Part shown: positions 9,167 to 16,447 of the stretch, piece after piece
How the letters are laid out: each line of letters opens with the position of its first letter
How positions within the stretch are numbered: the first letter of the stretch is position 1
Assembly (NCBI GenBank): GCA_964577985.1
Contig: CAZOAR010000032.1
Location: forward strand, 1 to 29,949
Length of the DNA: 29,949 bases
DNA from: CAZOAR01 sp964577985
GTDB lineage: Bacteria; Gemmatimonadota; CAZMKB01; CAZNLH01
Direction: 5' to 3'
Position numbers and translations under genes: made by a program
The notes under the pieces: model-generated
Databases searched by the model: none
Told to the model about the DNA's origin: nothing
Seen by the model: the letters and a program-made list of their open reading frames with translations, nothing else

Positions 9167-9328
9167 GCATCGCAGGGACGTTCACAGGTATCGCACATGC
9201 AAATCGTACATTGCGATGCGGCCAGGCACTCCTCGGACATGGCCGGAGCGATACCGAAAACAAGAAGCGGCGTATGATTCTTGAAGAAACCCTTTCGCTG
9301 GCGAGATAAAAAGAAGTCGCCTGTCAGA

Positions 9329-10492
9329 TCAGGTGGATCGGGGACTTATTCGCGAAGGCTGGAAGACCTTGAGCCTTCTCATGACGGCTCGATCGAGCCG
9401 ATCGGACAACCAGTTATCGCCCTCCGGTCTAAGGCTGAAGACGTTTTCCCACATCAGCGAGCTTTCCATACAGAGGTAGATCTCCGTGGCTGGTGCTCTC
9501 TCCATGAGCCATTCCCGCATCCTGCCATATATCTCTTCCCTGACGGGTCGGAGATAACGCATCTTCCCATCTGGACAGGGAATGAACTCATCCAGGAATA
9601 TCCGGGTGCGATTGGACCTCTTTGACACCACCTCCTTGAGGGCCGGCGGAAATCTGAAACATCCAAGGCTCACCCATATGACGTTTTCCTGGTCCACAGA
9701 CTCGAACAGGTTGTCGAGCAGCCGTCGATAGTCGTCTTCCCAGTTCTCGTAATAGATTATCGGATCGAAATGAAACCCGAGAAGATAGCCGTCCTCCTCC
9801 ACCCTGGCCGCGGCCGACAGACGACTGGCTACAGGAATGGTCCCCGGCTCATCTCTCCTCACCATCCCCTCCGTCCCCAGAGACCAGGATACAACGACTT
9901 TGTCCTGATGATCAAGGCCGATCAGATTCTCAACATTGACAGACTTTGTCTTGAGCTCCAGCACAACGTTCCCTGCGCATGAGAGATTCTCAATGAGATA
10001 TCGGCTGACCGGGACCCACGGTTCCGTTGCGAGACTGTCGCCCAGCTCGCCGGTGCCGACCCGGAAGAGCCTGCCAGGTTCGCGCGCCGCCATGCCCTTC
10101 ACCTCGTCAATCGCGTTGTCGATGTTCACGTATATGGTGATTGGCTCGAAGTTGAGATAGGATTGCATGATGCAGTAAGTGCAGTCAAACGGGCAGTTAT
10201 TTATGACGTTCAGGACCCGGTACCCGCAGCAGATCTGCCCGGGAGAACCGGGACACTTCTTGAGGAACTCTCCCTTGTGCCGTGTCAGATAAAGGGTGCG
10301 CTTCCCGGCTGTAAAAGGATCCTGGCACCGCTTCATCTCCTCGACTACGGCTTCTCGCCCGTTCACCCATATAACTCGGGTGTCGCCTGGAGTGTCAACT
10401 ACCGACCTGACCAGAGGATTGCCTTCCACACTCCTGTCCACGAGAACAACCCCGGGCCTCGGCCGCGCCTGATCGGCCCTGCGTTCACTCAT
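9329..10492 (-). CDS. Spore-photoproduct-lyase-like radical SAM protein
   Basis: A 387-aa protein when started at the ATG at 10492, which gives ATGAGTGA overlapping the parB-like stop. An upstream start at 10534 is also possible. The radical SAM cluster motif is C100-x3-C104-x2-C107 in NCPFDCTYCIMQSYLN, preceded by PGQICCGYRVLN. This combination is characteristic of the SPL-like family, as is the late IYLCMESSLMWE block. Spore photoproduct lyase itself repairs thymine dimers of spore DNA by direct reversal, and homologues occur widely in non-sporulating bacteria with unknown substrates, so a DNA role is plausible but not shown. It is coupled to the preceding ParB-like gene, which supports a nucleic-acid context. 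It is the last gene of the unit. Confidence 0.85.
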   Translation of the reverse strand: MSERRADQARPRPGVVLVDRSVEGNPLVRSVVDTPGDTRVIWVNGREAVVEEMKRCQDPFTAGKRTLYLTRHKGEFLKKCPGSPGQICCGYRVLNVINNCPFDCTYCIMQSYLNFEPITIYVNIDNAIDEVKGMAAREPGRLFRVGTGELGDSLATEPWVPVSRYLIENLSCAGNVVLELKTKSVNVENLIGLDHQDKVVVSWSLGTEGMVRRDEPGTIPVASRLSAAARVEEDGYLLGFHFDPIIYYENWEDDYRRLLDNLFESVDQENVIWVSLGCFRFPPALKEVVSKRSNRTRIFLDEFIPCPDGKMRYLRPVREEIYGRMREWLMERAPATEIYLCMESSLMWENVFSLRPEGDNWLSDRLDRAVMRRLKVFQPSRISPRST

Positions 10493-11492
10493 CCTTCTCA
10501 TCGCCTTCATGGTTTGGTCCACCGAATAACTCATCCATCAGCTCCGCTATCTCTCCACTCTCGCCCGACGCGATGAGATCATCGAGGATCTTCCCGTACT
10601 CTTCCGGGCTCCTGAAGCCGAACGATATCCTGATCAAACGCTCCTCCAGGTAAGGCGAGACTTCCACGCCGATCGACTTGTCGAGACCGAGCCGGCGAAT
10701 CCTTTCTCTGGCCTTCCCTGCCAGCGCCATCGTCTCCGGGGCTCGGATATTCCTGAGGGCGGCTATCAGCGCCTGCGCTTTCTGCGGAAGGTTTGCGCCC
10801 GTCTCCTCCATGATGGATGAGAGCTGATGGTCCGCAAGGATGTGGGCAACATCTACCTCATCCCGCCTGCCGATTTCATCGAGGAGCCTGACAAGTTCGC
10901 GCTGTCTGTTCACGCCGAGCCTCAAGTCGCGAATCAGCCGGATCACGCGGGTCCCGTCGTCTCCATCGAAATGCCGCTCGACCCTTTCGATCAGATCAAG
11001 ACTCACCTCACCGCTCGATATGGCCGAGGTGATGTCGTCCGGGAGATCGATGAGCGATAGATAACGCTCGACTGTCGAGTCGCTGCTCCTGAGTCCGAGA
11101 AGGGGAAGAAAACGGGTTGCCAGACTATCCACTGAGGCACCGAACAGCCTCAGGCGGGAGAAAACACGCGAGATCTCCATGGGGTCGAGAGGGCCATTAC
11201 TGAGATTCTCGAGGAGTGCACTCTCCATCAGCTCCAGGTCGCTGAACTCGCCGTCCTCGATTACCCTGGCGCACACGCTATCGCTGCCCAGTTGCCTGAG
11301 CGCAGAGACGCGTCTGAACCCCATCACCACCTGGTACGCCGCTCCGTCTGCCTTCAGCCTCAGCCATGGCGGAGTGACCACTCCCGTCGTTCTTATCGAG
11401 GAGAGGAGATTGTCGTCCAGCTTCCTCTCGCGCACGAGAAAGGTCTCATCCGCGAGATCGATGTTATCCAGGAGTATTTCCTGCAGCTTCAC
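10485..11492 (-). CDS. ParB/Srx-fold DNA-binding protein (Spo0J-like), orphan
   Basis: A 335-aa protein. The N-terminal ParB-like domain is visible, with VVMGFRRVSALRQLG (about residues 55-69, corresponding to the GERR nucleotide-binding box of ParB) and ALLENLSNGPLDPMEISR (about 92-109). A helical DNA-binding region follows, with a KorB/Spo0J-like arrangement. The C-terminal 150 residues are helical and acidic at the end. The likely start is GTG at 11492, with AAAGGA seven bases upstream; an ATG at 11531 lacks a ribosome site. No parA is nearby, so this is unlikely to be the chromosome-partition protein. The stop overlaps the radical SAM start. A perfect inverted repeat lies 48 bp upstream and may be its operator (inference). 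Confidence 0.82.
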   Translation of the reverse strand: MKLQEILLDNIDLADETFLVRERKLDDNLLSSIRTTGVVTPPWLRLKADGAAYQVVMGFRRVSALRQLGSDSVCARVIEDGEFSDLELMESALLENLSNGPLDPMEISRVFSRLRLFGASVDSLATRFLPLLGLRSSDSTVERYLSLIDLPDDITSAISSGEVSLDLIERVERHFDGDDGTRVIRLIRDLRLGVNRQRELVRLLDEIGRRDEVDVAHILADHQLSSIMEETGANLPQKAQALIAALRNIRAPETMALAGKARERIRRLGLDKSIGVEVSPYLEERLIRISFGFRSPEEYGKILDDLIASGESGEIAELMDELFGGPNHEGDEKDE

Positions 11493-11539
11493 CCTGTTTC
11501 CTTTACTGAAATCACCACGACACCATTCCATGAAGTCCC

Positions 11540-11567
11540 GATCAGCAACACAATGTTTCCGCTGATC
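11540..11567. promoter_or_regulatory. Inverted repeat upstream of the parB-like gene
   Basis: GATCAGC at 11540-11546 and GCTGATC at 11561-11567 form a perfect seven-base inverted repeat. On the minus strand the interior contains AACA-TTG-TGTT, which could extend the stem. There is no T-run. It may be an operator for the ParB-like protein or an mRNA hairpin between the glycosyltransferase and parB genes. Confidence 0.45.
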
Positions 11568-11594
11568 CCGGGAGGAGAAGGGCGTTCAGCAGGC

Positions 11595-12440
11595 TTACAC
11601 CCGTCCCAGCTTCTCCGGCAGCGACTCATACTCTATCGCCTCCTCTTCCCTCCCCCGCTTCCTCGCGCCTCCTGCAACAATATCGCATTTTTTCCTGAGC
11701 TCATCAAGGACGAGTTCCCTCCTCTCACCGTCGACTTCTCCCCTCAGGATCAGGCCCGAAAGAGATCTTATCCTGAACCTGTCCATCCCCCAATTCGCCC
11801 GGGACAACTGGTCGCTGTGTCCTCCGCGCTTTATGACCAGTGGCTCTTCGACAAGCCCCACCTCAAATCGAAGGGTCATTCTGAGCCACAGGTCGTAATC
11901 TTCGCATACCTCGAGCGTCTCGTCGAATCCCCCGAGCTCGTCAAACAGAGACCTCTCCATGAGAATCGAGGATGGGCTTATAACACACAGCGGGAGACAC
12001 TTCTCGAAGATGTCCCCGGCGCTCCTGGCATGGCGCCTGCCCTGGTTCAGTCTTTCTCCATTTCTGATCCAGGTCTCGTTCGTGTGACAGATCCTAAGAT
12101 GGGGGTGCGAGCGGAGATAACCCACCTGGGCGCCGAGTTTTTCTTTCTTCCACAGATCGTCCGAGTCGAGGAACGCGACATATTTTCCCCTGGAGATGGA
12201 GACGCCTTTGTTCCTCGCGGCGCTTACACCGCGGTTCTCCTGGAAGAGGTAACGGATGCGTCGATCAAGCCCGCCTACGGCCTCCACCGTGCGATCGGTC
12301 GAGCTATCATCGACGACGATCAGTTCGTAATCGGCGAATGTCCCGGCAAGGACAGACCGGATCGCCTCGAGCAGATAATCTTTCCGATTATATGTCGGGA
12401 TGACAACGCTTACGAGCGGGCGGACGGGAGAAGGCGCCAT
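11595..12440 (-). CDS. Family 2 (GT-A fold) glycosyltransferase
   Basis: A 281-aa protein with a full GT2 domain. It shows VSVVIPTYNRKDYL at 10-23 (sugar-nucleotide binding), ELIVVDDSSTDRT around 39-51, ENRGVSAARNKG at 68-79, the metal-binding LDSDDLW at 91-97, and ED-Y-D at 180-183 followed by LWLR, the usual catalytic-base region. There are no membrane segments, so it is a cytoplasmic or peripheral enzyme transferring a sugar from an NDP-sugar to a surface polysaccharide or lipid precursor. The acceptor cannot be told. GAGG seven bases upstream supports the ATG at 12440. It precedes the parB-like gene by about 100 bp on the same strand, and no terminator is seen between them. The C-terminal 60 residues are charged and helical. 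Confidence 0.92.
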   Translation of the reverse strand: MAPSPVRPLVSVVIPTYNRKDYLLEAIRSVLAGTFADYELIVVDDSSTDRTVEAVGGLDRRIRYLFQENRGVSAARNKGVSISRGKYVAFLDSDDLWKKEKLGAQVGYLRSHPHLRICHTNETWIRNGERLNQGRRHARSAGDIFEKCLPLCVISPSSILMERSLFDELGGFDETLEVCEDYDLWLRMTLRFEVGLVEEPLVIKRGGHSDQLSRANWGMDRFRIRSLSGLILRGEVDGERRELVLDELRKKCDIVAGGARKRGREEEAIEYESLPEKLGRV

Positions 12441-12552
12441 GGAGAAACCTCGCGGTAATAAACACTTGTGGAGCAGGGAGGAGCGGACGGGAGAGCCCCG
12501 TTACGGAAAAAGGGAGGATCTTTCCCGCCTGGAATCGATCCCCCCACATCAC

Positions 12553-12572
12553 TAAAAAGGACAGAAGTCCTT
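12553..12572 (-). terminator. Short rho-independent terminator after the bS22-like gene
   Basis: Read on the minus strand, AAGGAC-TTCT-GTCCTT is followed by further T residues. It is a six-pair stem with a four-base loop and U-run, and the stem begins inside the stop codon of the small gene. The T-run is short, so efficiency is uncertain. Confidence 0.6.
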
Positions 12573-12666
12573 ATCTCTTCTTCTTCTTGTGTCGATCGCG
12601 ATCGAGCCTTTTCTTATATTTATGCTTGCTCATCTTCTTCCGTCTTTTCTTGACGACACTTCCCAT
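12571..12666 (-). CDS. 31-aa AURKAIP1/COX24-domain protein (bS22-like ribosomal protein)
   Basis: A 31-aa, extremely basic peptide beginning MGSVVKKRRKKMSKHKYKK and ending HKKKKR. From memory of the family, the MGSV-x-KKRRK-x-M-x-K start followed by a K/H-rich helix and an LxRxR motif is the signature of AURKAIP1/COX24-domain proteins. These include the mycobacterial small-subunit protein bS22 and mitochondrial mS38. It is expected to sit in the small ribosomal subunit near the decoding region. The start is very well supported: GAGGAGG lies six bases upstream, a TTGACA/TATATT promoter is about 55-80 bp upstream, and a hairpin terminator overlaps the stop. It is therefore its own transcription unit. 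It is too short for common gene-calling thresholds. Confidence 0.88.
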   Translation of the reverse strand: MGSVVKKRRKKMSKHKYKKRLDRDRHKKKKR

Positions 12667-12719
12667 TAATATCCTCCTCTATCGATTCCTGCCTATGAAA
12701 TACCTTAATCACACCAGAA

Positions 12720-12747
12720 AATATATCACCTTTTCTGTAGATGTCAA
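12720..12747 (-). promoter_or_regulatory. Strong sigma-70-type promoter for the bS22-like gene
   Basis: Read on the minus strand: -35 TTGACA (12742-12747, perfect), a 16-bp spacer, -10 TATATT (12720-12725, five of six). The predicted start lies about 45 nt before the ATG at 12666. The strength fits a ribosomal gene. Confidence 0.75.
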
Positions 12748-12778
12748 CACGCACGGGATGAATGGGTTAAGGAGACTG

Positions 12779-14749
12779 CTATCTTTCACCGTCTGGTCCC
12801 AGGCCCATCCTCCTGGCATCGAGAATCTGCCGGGTCGTCAGACGGCCCGTCGAGAAGGCCCACTCGAGATAGCGATCCGTCGACCTCGGATCAGACGGCA
12901 GGGAAACACCCTCGACCGCTCGAGAGGGAGTCATCCGGGCACCATCCGACCGATCGCTGGAAACCGATGCCGGAACTACGGGGAGACGAATATCCCCCCG
13001 GATTGACTGAGACCATGAGGCGGGCAGGAAGGGTCTCCCCCACTCTACCCCCGAACGAATCTCCCCCTGGAGCGAGTTGATGACTTCAACGGCAAAGGAG
13101 TCGCTGTCGATCACAGAAAAACCATAATCTCCAGCTCTAAGGAATACCATGTACATCCCGGAAGGAGTCCTGTCCGGGACCAGCTGCTCGACATGGGGAG
13201 ACGCCGAAATCCCCGAGGGCATCGTAATATCATATTCGGTGATCAGGGGAATCATTGCTCCCCAGGGGGTTCTTGCCTCGAGCCAGGCATCGAACGTCTG
13301 AGGACCGGGAGTCGTGTTCTCGAGGGTCACTGTCATGCCGAGGATCTCACCGGCAGGGACGATCTGGGTGTCCGGCTCGACTGCGACATCGATCCATGGC
13401 CCCTGGCTGTCACCCTCTATGCAATATACCTTTCCGCCGCTTCCTCCGATCATCTGAGTTCCACCGATGGCGTCAGCGATCCCATCACCATTCACGTCGG
13501 GAATAGGCCTGACCGTATAGAGACGATTGCCGGTGGTGTAGGTCCAGATGATTGCGCCGGTGACTCCGCTGACGCAGTAAATCCTGGTATCGAAAGAACC
13601 GGCCAGGACATCCGCAATCCCGTCGCCGTCCACGTCCGGAATCGGGTGAATCGTCCAGACGTCTCCGCCGTTGAGGGAACCCGTGGAGAGAAGCCAGACG
13701 TCATCTCCATGTGCTCCATTGAGACAGATGATGGTGTTGTCCCATGAGCCTACGAGAACGTCGTCTATACCATCGAATGTGACGTCCGGAATCGACTCGA
13801 TCTTCATCACGACCGTGCCGACCAGGCGTTGCCAGATGACTTCCCCTGTGCCCGCGCTACCCCCTTCGACGCAATAGACATTATAGTCCCATCCACCCGC
13901 GAGGACATCGTCGATTCCACTGCCGTTGACATCCCGAATCGGCGAGACATCCTGAACGGTGCTTCCCGTCTCGAGAGTCCAGAGAGTCGACGCCGGCTCA
14001 CCGATCGAGCTACCGTCGATCATCACGACCCGGTTGTCGACAAAGTTTCCCCCGCACCCGGCCACCGCGTCCGCGAAGCCGTCACCATTCATATCACCTG
14101 GAGAGCAGATCGACTCGACCCCGTCATTGATCGCGTTCCACTTCCATATCACGGAGGCATCTCCGACGCTGGCGCCGTCGAAGCAGTAGGCCGCGCGTGT
14201 ATCGTTTCCGAAAGCGGCCAGGACCTCGTCGAGCCCGTCACCGGTCAGGTCTTCCATCGGGTTCACGGCGTAGCACCACCCCGTAGGAGGATACAGGTAG
14301 GAATCGTGCTGAAACAAGATATCACCCGAATCTCCCGCTATCGCGAAGGCGGTTCTGCCGCCCCAGGCGGTTCCAAGCAGCACATCGTCGCGACCGTCAC
14401 CACTGATATCAGCTACTGTCGACAAGCACTGGTCCCCGTATCCGCCACCGCCAGACGCCCCACCGTACGGTTTCGTCGACCATATCACCTCTCCATAACC
14501 AGTACTGTTACCCCTGATCATGAAGAGATCATCACCCGACGGCGCGCCGGCGTCGTATGACATTACGACGGCCTCGGAAACGCCGTCACCGTCCTGGTCG
14601 CCTATCGACGCCACAGACTCGACGTTTTCGATCCCCTGGAACCACCAGAAGAGGTTGCCGGTTGCAGCGGCAAAAAGACTTTTCGATGGGAGGAGAATCA
14701 TGCAGGGCATGGTCAGCAGCAGAAATAACGCATGGATTTGATTAGACAT
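12779..14749 (-). CDS. Secreted FG-GAP/VCBS-type beta-propeller protein
   Basis: A 656-aa protein with a signal peptide (about residues 1-28, ending SLFAAA). Residues 30-440 contain eight calcium-binding-type FG-GAP repeats, seen as DQDGDGVSE, DISGDGRDD, DLTGDGLDE, DMNGDGFAD, DVNGSGIDD, DVTFDGIDD, DVDGDGIAD and DVNGDGIAD. Each is followed by an outward strand such as VLAGS, consistent with a seven- or eight-bladed propeller. The repeated IWTYTTGNRLY-like strands also resemble PQQ-type blades. An Ig-like region follows (about 450-560), then a basic unstructured tail with no recognised sorting signal. It is probably an extracellular or surface adhesion or binding protein; the ligand is unknown. 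AGGAG five bases upstream and a near-consensus promoter support the ATG at 14749. It appears monocistronic. Confidence 0.9.
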   Translation of the reverse strand: MSNQIHALFLLLTMPCMILLPSKSLFAAATGNLFWWFQGIENVESVASIGDQDGDGVSEAVVMSYDAGAPSGDDLFMIRGNSTGYGEVIWSTKPYGGASGGGGYGDQCLSTVADISGDGRDDVLLGTAWGGRTAFAIAGDSGDILFQHDSYLYPPTGWCYAVNPMEDLTGDGLDEVLAAFGNDTRAAYCFDGASVGDASVIWKWNAINDGVESICSPGDMNGDGFADAVAGCGGNFVDNRVVMIDGSSIGEPASTLWTLETGSTVQDVSPIRDVNGSGIDDVLAGGWDYNVYCVEGGSAGTGEVIWQRLVGTVVMKIESIPDVTFDGIDDVLVGSWDNTIICLNGAHGDDVWLLSTGSLNGGDVWTIHPIPDVDGDGIADVLAGSFDTRIYCVSGVTGAIIWTYTTGNRLYTVRPIPDVNGDGIADAIGGTQMIGGSGGKVYCIEGDSQGPWIDVAVEPDTQIVPAGEILGMTVTLENTTPGPQTFDAWLEARTPWGAMIPLITEYDITMPSGISASPHVEQLVPDRTPSGMYMVFLRAGDYGFSVIDSDSFAVEVINSLQGEIRSGVEWGRPFLPASWSQSIRGDIRLPVVPASVSSDRSDGARMTPSRAVEGVSLPSDPRSTDRYLEWAFSTGRLTTRQILDARRMGLGPDGER

Positions 14750-14772
14750 AGCGACTCCTTTTCAAGACTTCC

Positions 14773-14801
14773 ATTATACCATATATTCTCGATAAGATCA
14801 A
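14773..14801 (-). promoter_or_regulatory. Near-consensus promoter for the beta-propeller gene
   Basis: Read on the minus strand: TTGATC (14796-14801), a 17-bp spacer, TATAAT (14773-14778, perfect). The ATG is 23 bp downstream of the -10 box, so the leader would be very short, about 17 nt, and just contains the AAGGAG ribosome site. Confidence 0.75.
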
Positions 14802-14878
14802 TAAGACCGCGCTCGGCTACCACCTTAAATGAGTTGACACGCAGATGACATCTGAGACTGGCGTCTCCCTGCTTCCTT

Positions 14879-14909
14879 CGTGTCATTCCGGATTGTCCGG
14901 GGAAACTCC
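14879..14909. repeat. Possible remnant of the interspersed repeat element
   Basis: A CGTGTCATTCCGG block is joined directly to ATTGTCCGGGGAAACT. These are the outer and inner ends of the element found at 24489-24858 and 29723-29949, as if the interior had been deleted. It lies in the 175-bp gap between the mrfB-like stop and the propeller promoter. The match is short, so chance resemblance is possible. Confidence 0.4.
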
Positions 14910-14924
14910 AAACATCTGAAAGAG

Positions 14925-16214
14925 TCACCCGGAATTCTTCTCCAGGCGCCTCTGGAGCCTCGAAAGCCGGTGCAGGAGCTCATCGCTCTGCCTCGAGGCG
15001 GCGTAAGGGTGGATGCTGTATCTCCATTTATCGAGCCGTGTCATGGCTTCATTGACAAACTCGAGCGCCGCCCGGTAATCCTTCTCTCGGTGCTCATAGT
15101 ATTTGGCGAGTTCCACAAGCGGGAAGAGATCACCGCACTTGTCCTCCACCGCCATCTTCCTCCATATCATGCATGCGCTTTCGTAGTCTCCCTTTCTCTT
15201 CGACCGAATTGACATCCGCCTTGCAGCATCATATCCGTCCGTCCCCCCGAGCCCTGTATTCATGGCCTCTTCGAAACAGCGATCGACGGTCTCACCGGTC
15301 GATAGTCCCACCTCCTCCAGGTAGCTGCCTATGCGCAGAAAAGATCCTTTGTGCATCTCCGTTGACACAATCGGGTCGTGAATGGAGTGGGATATGAGAT
15401 GCGTAAGATAGCCCATGGAGAGTACGTCCCACGAGTTGTGGAGGAGAACAAGGTCGAGCTCCGGGAATTCTCCAGTTCTCAGATAGTGAAAATAAAGCTC
15501 CGGGATGAGCGCTCCATCCACGTCTCCCTCTCTCCGAAACCCCAGTATTTCACGCTCGATCGTCGTCAGCCTGCAATTCTCCGTCCGTCCCCTGAAGAAT
15601 CGGCGTGTGAGATACAACAGGTCGAGATCGGACTTTCCATCGAATGGAGACAGCATGCCGGACATCAGGTAGCGATTGCGCAGCAGCTGAAGATCGAACG
15701 TGCGGCCGTTATAGGTCACTATCTGCTCAAACGGTGAGATGGCGTCCTCGAGGACCGTCAACAATACCTCTTCCTCGGTGAAATCTCTCATGAAGTACTG
15801 ATCGACACGGAATTCTTGATCCTGAAAATATCCGACCCCTATGAGGAAGGCATACGTCCCCGTTCCCATCGCCAGGCCAGTGGTTTCCGTGTCGAGGAAG
15901 AGGAGCCCCTCCCGGCGCGCGAGCGGTTTTCCCCCGACAAAGTTTATTTCGTGGAGCGAGTCGGGCCCCGCTATCAGGTCACCTACCGCGGTGTTCATGC
16001 CGAACACATAGTCGCACGGATACACCCTGCTGAAGAGGAGACATTTCTCACTCCCCTCTCCCACCTCCTGCCCTTCCAGGGCGGTATCGAGCGAGCCGGA
16101 TCCGGCCCGCTTCGGCGCGGGACCCGGGCTATCGGCCTTCAGCCCCTTCCTGATCAGGCCGCGCTGGAAGAGAGAGTCGAGTCTTTGATGTAGATCTGAC
16201 AATATTGCTCCCAT
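14925..16214 (-). CDS. mrfB: MrfB/YprB-type DEDD exonuclease with helical C-terminal domain
   Basis: A 429-aa protein when started at 16214, MGAILSDLHQRL; an earlier ATG at 16271 lacks a ribosome site. The RNase H-like exonuclease domain has LDTETTGL (Asp108, Glu110), TYNGRTFDLQLL (Asp174) and HNSWD (His259, Asp263), the complete DEDD metal-binding set with H-x3-D. This is the YprB arrangement. The last 110 residues are helical and TPR-like (ESACMIWRKMA, YRAALEFVNEAM). In Bacillus subtilis YprA and YprB are MrfA and MrfB, which act together in excision repair of mitomycin C damage independently of UvrABC. The helicase gene lies directly upstream on the same strand, reproducing that pair. A 233-bp gap separates the two start/stop points, so the pair may be weakly coupled. 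Confidence 0.87.
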   Translation of the reverse strand: MGAILSDLHQRLDSLFQRGLIRKGLKADSPGPAPKRAGSGSLDTALEGQEVGEGSEKCLLFSRVYPCDYVFGMNTAVGDLIAGPDSLHEINFVGGKPLARREGLLFLDTETTGLAMGTGTYAFLIGVGYFQDQEFRVDQYFMRDFTEEEVLLTVLEDAISPFEQIVTYNGRTFDLQLLRNRYLMSGMLSPFDGKSDLDLLYLTRRFFRGRTENCRLTTIEREILGFRREGDVDGALIPELYFHYLRTGEFPELDLVLLHNSWDVLSMGYLTHLISHSIHDPIVSTEMHKGSFLRIGSYLEEVGLSTGETVDRCFEEAMNTGLGGTDGYDAARRMSIRSKRKGDYESACMIWRKMAVEDKCGDLFPLVELAKYYEHREKDYRAALEFVNEAMTRLDKWRYSIHPYAASRQSDELLHRLSRLQRRLEKNSG

Positions 16215-16447
16215 GTTGAGATCCCGGCGACATGACGTCCCGGTAGCGCTCGTCCGCAAAGGCAGGAGCATTTGACGGAATCGCCGACCATGGAGTGAGG
16301 GACTTCCGCCGTCATGGACAACCCTCCGACATGGTTCGCCTCAATGGGGGCGCGTCCCGCCGGGGGACATCATTCCACCATGTCGATAAGGCGTACCTGC
16401 GGCCGGGTGGAGATATCTCCTCACGCGCCGCTCATGATGCAACCGTA

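Noticed and set aside
9167..9328. Terminator between the convergent M16 and radical SAM genes
   Set aside because: Only a four-base stem (TCGC/GCGA) without a proper T-run was found.
11292..12458. A 388-codon plus-strand frame
   Set aside because: It lies opposite the glycosyltransferase and ParB-like genes. Its peptide shows no domain and it is a codon-bias shadow.
16215..16447. Small gene between the mrfB-like start and mrfA-like stop
   Set aside because: Short frames exist, but none has a ribosome site or recognisable sequence.
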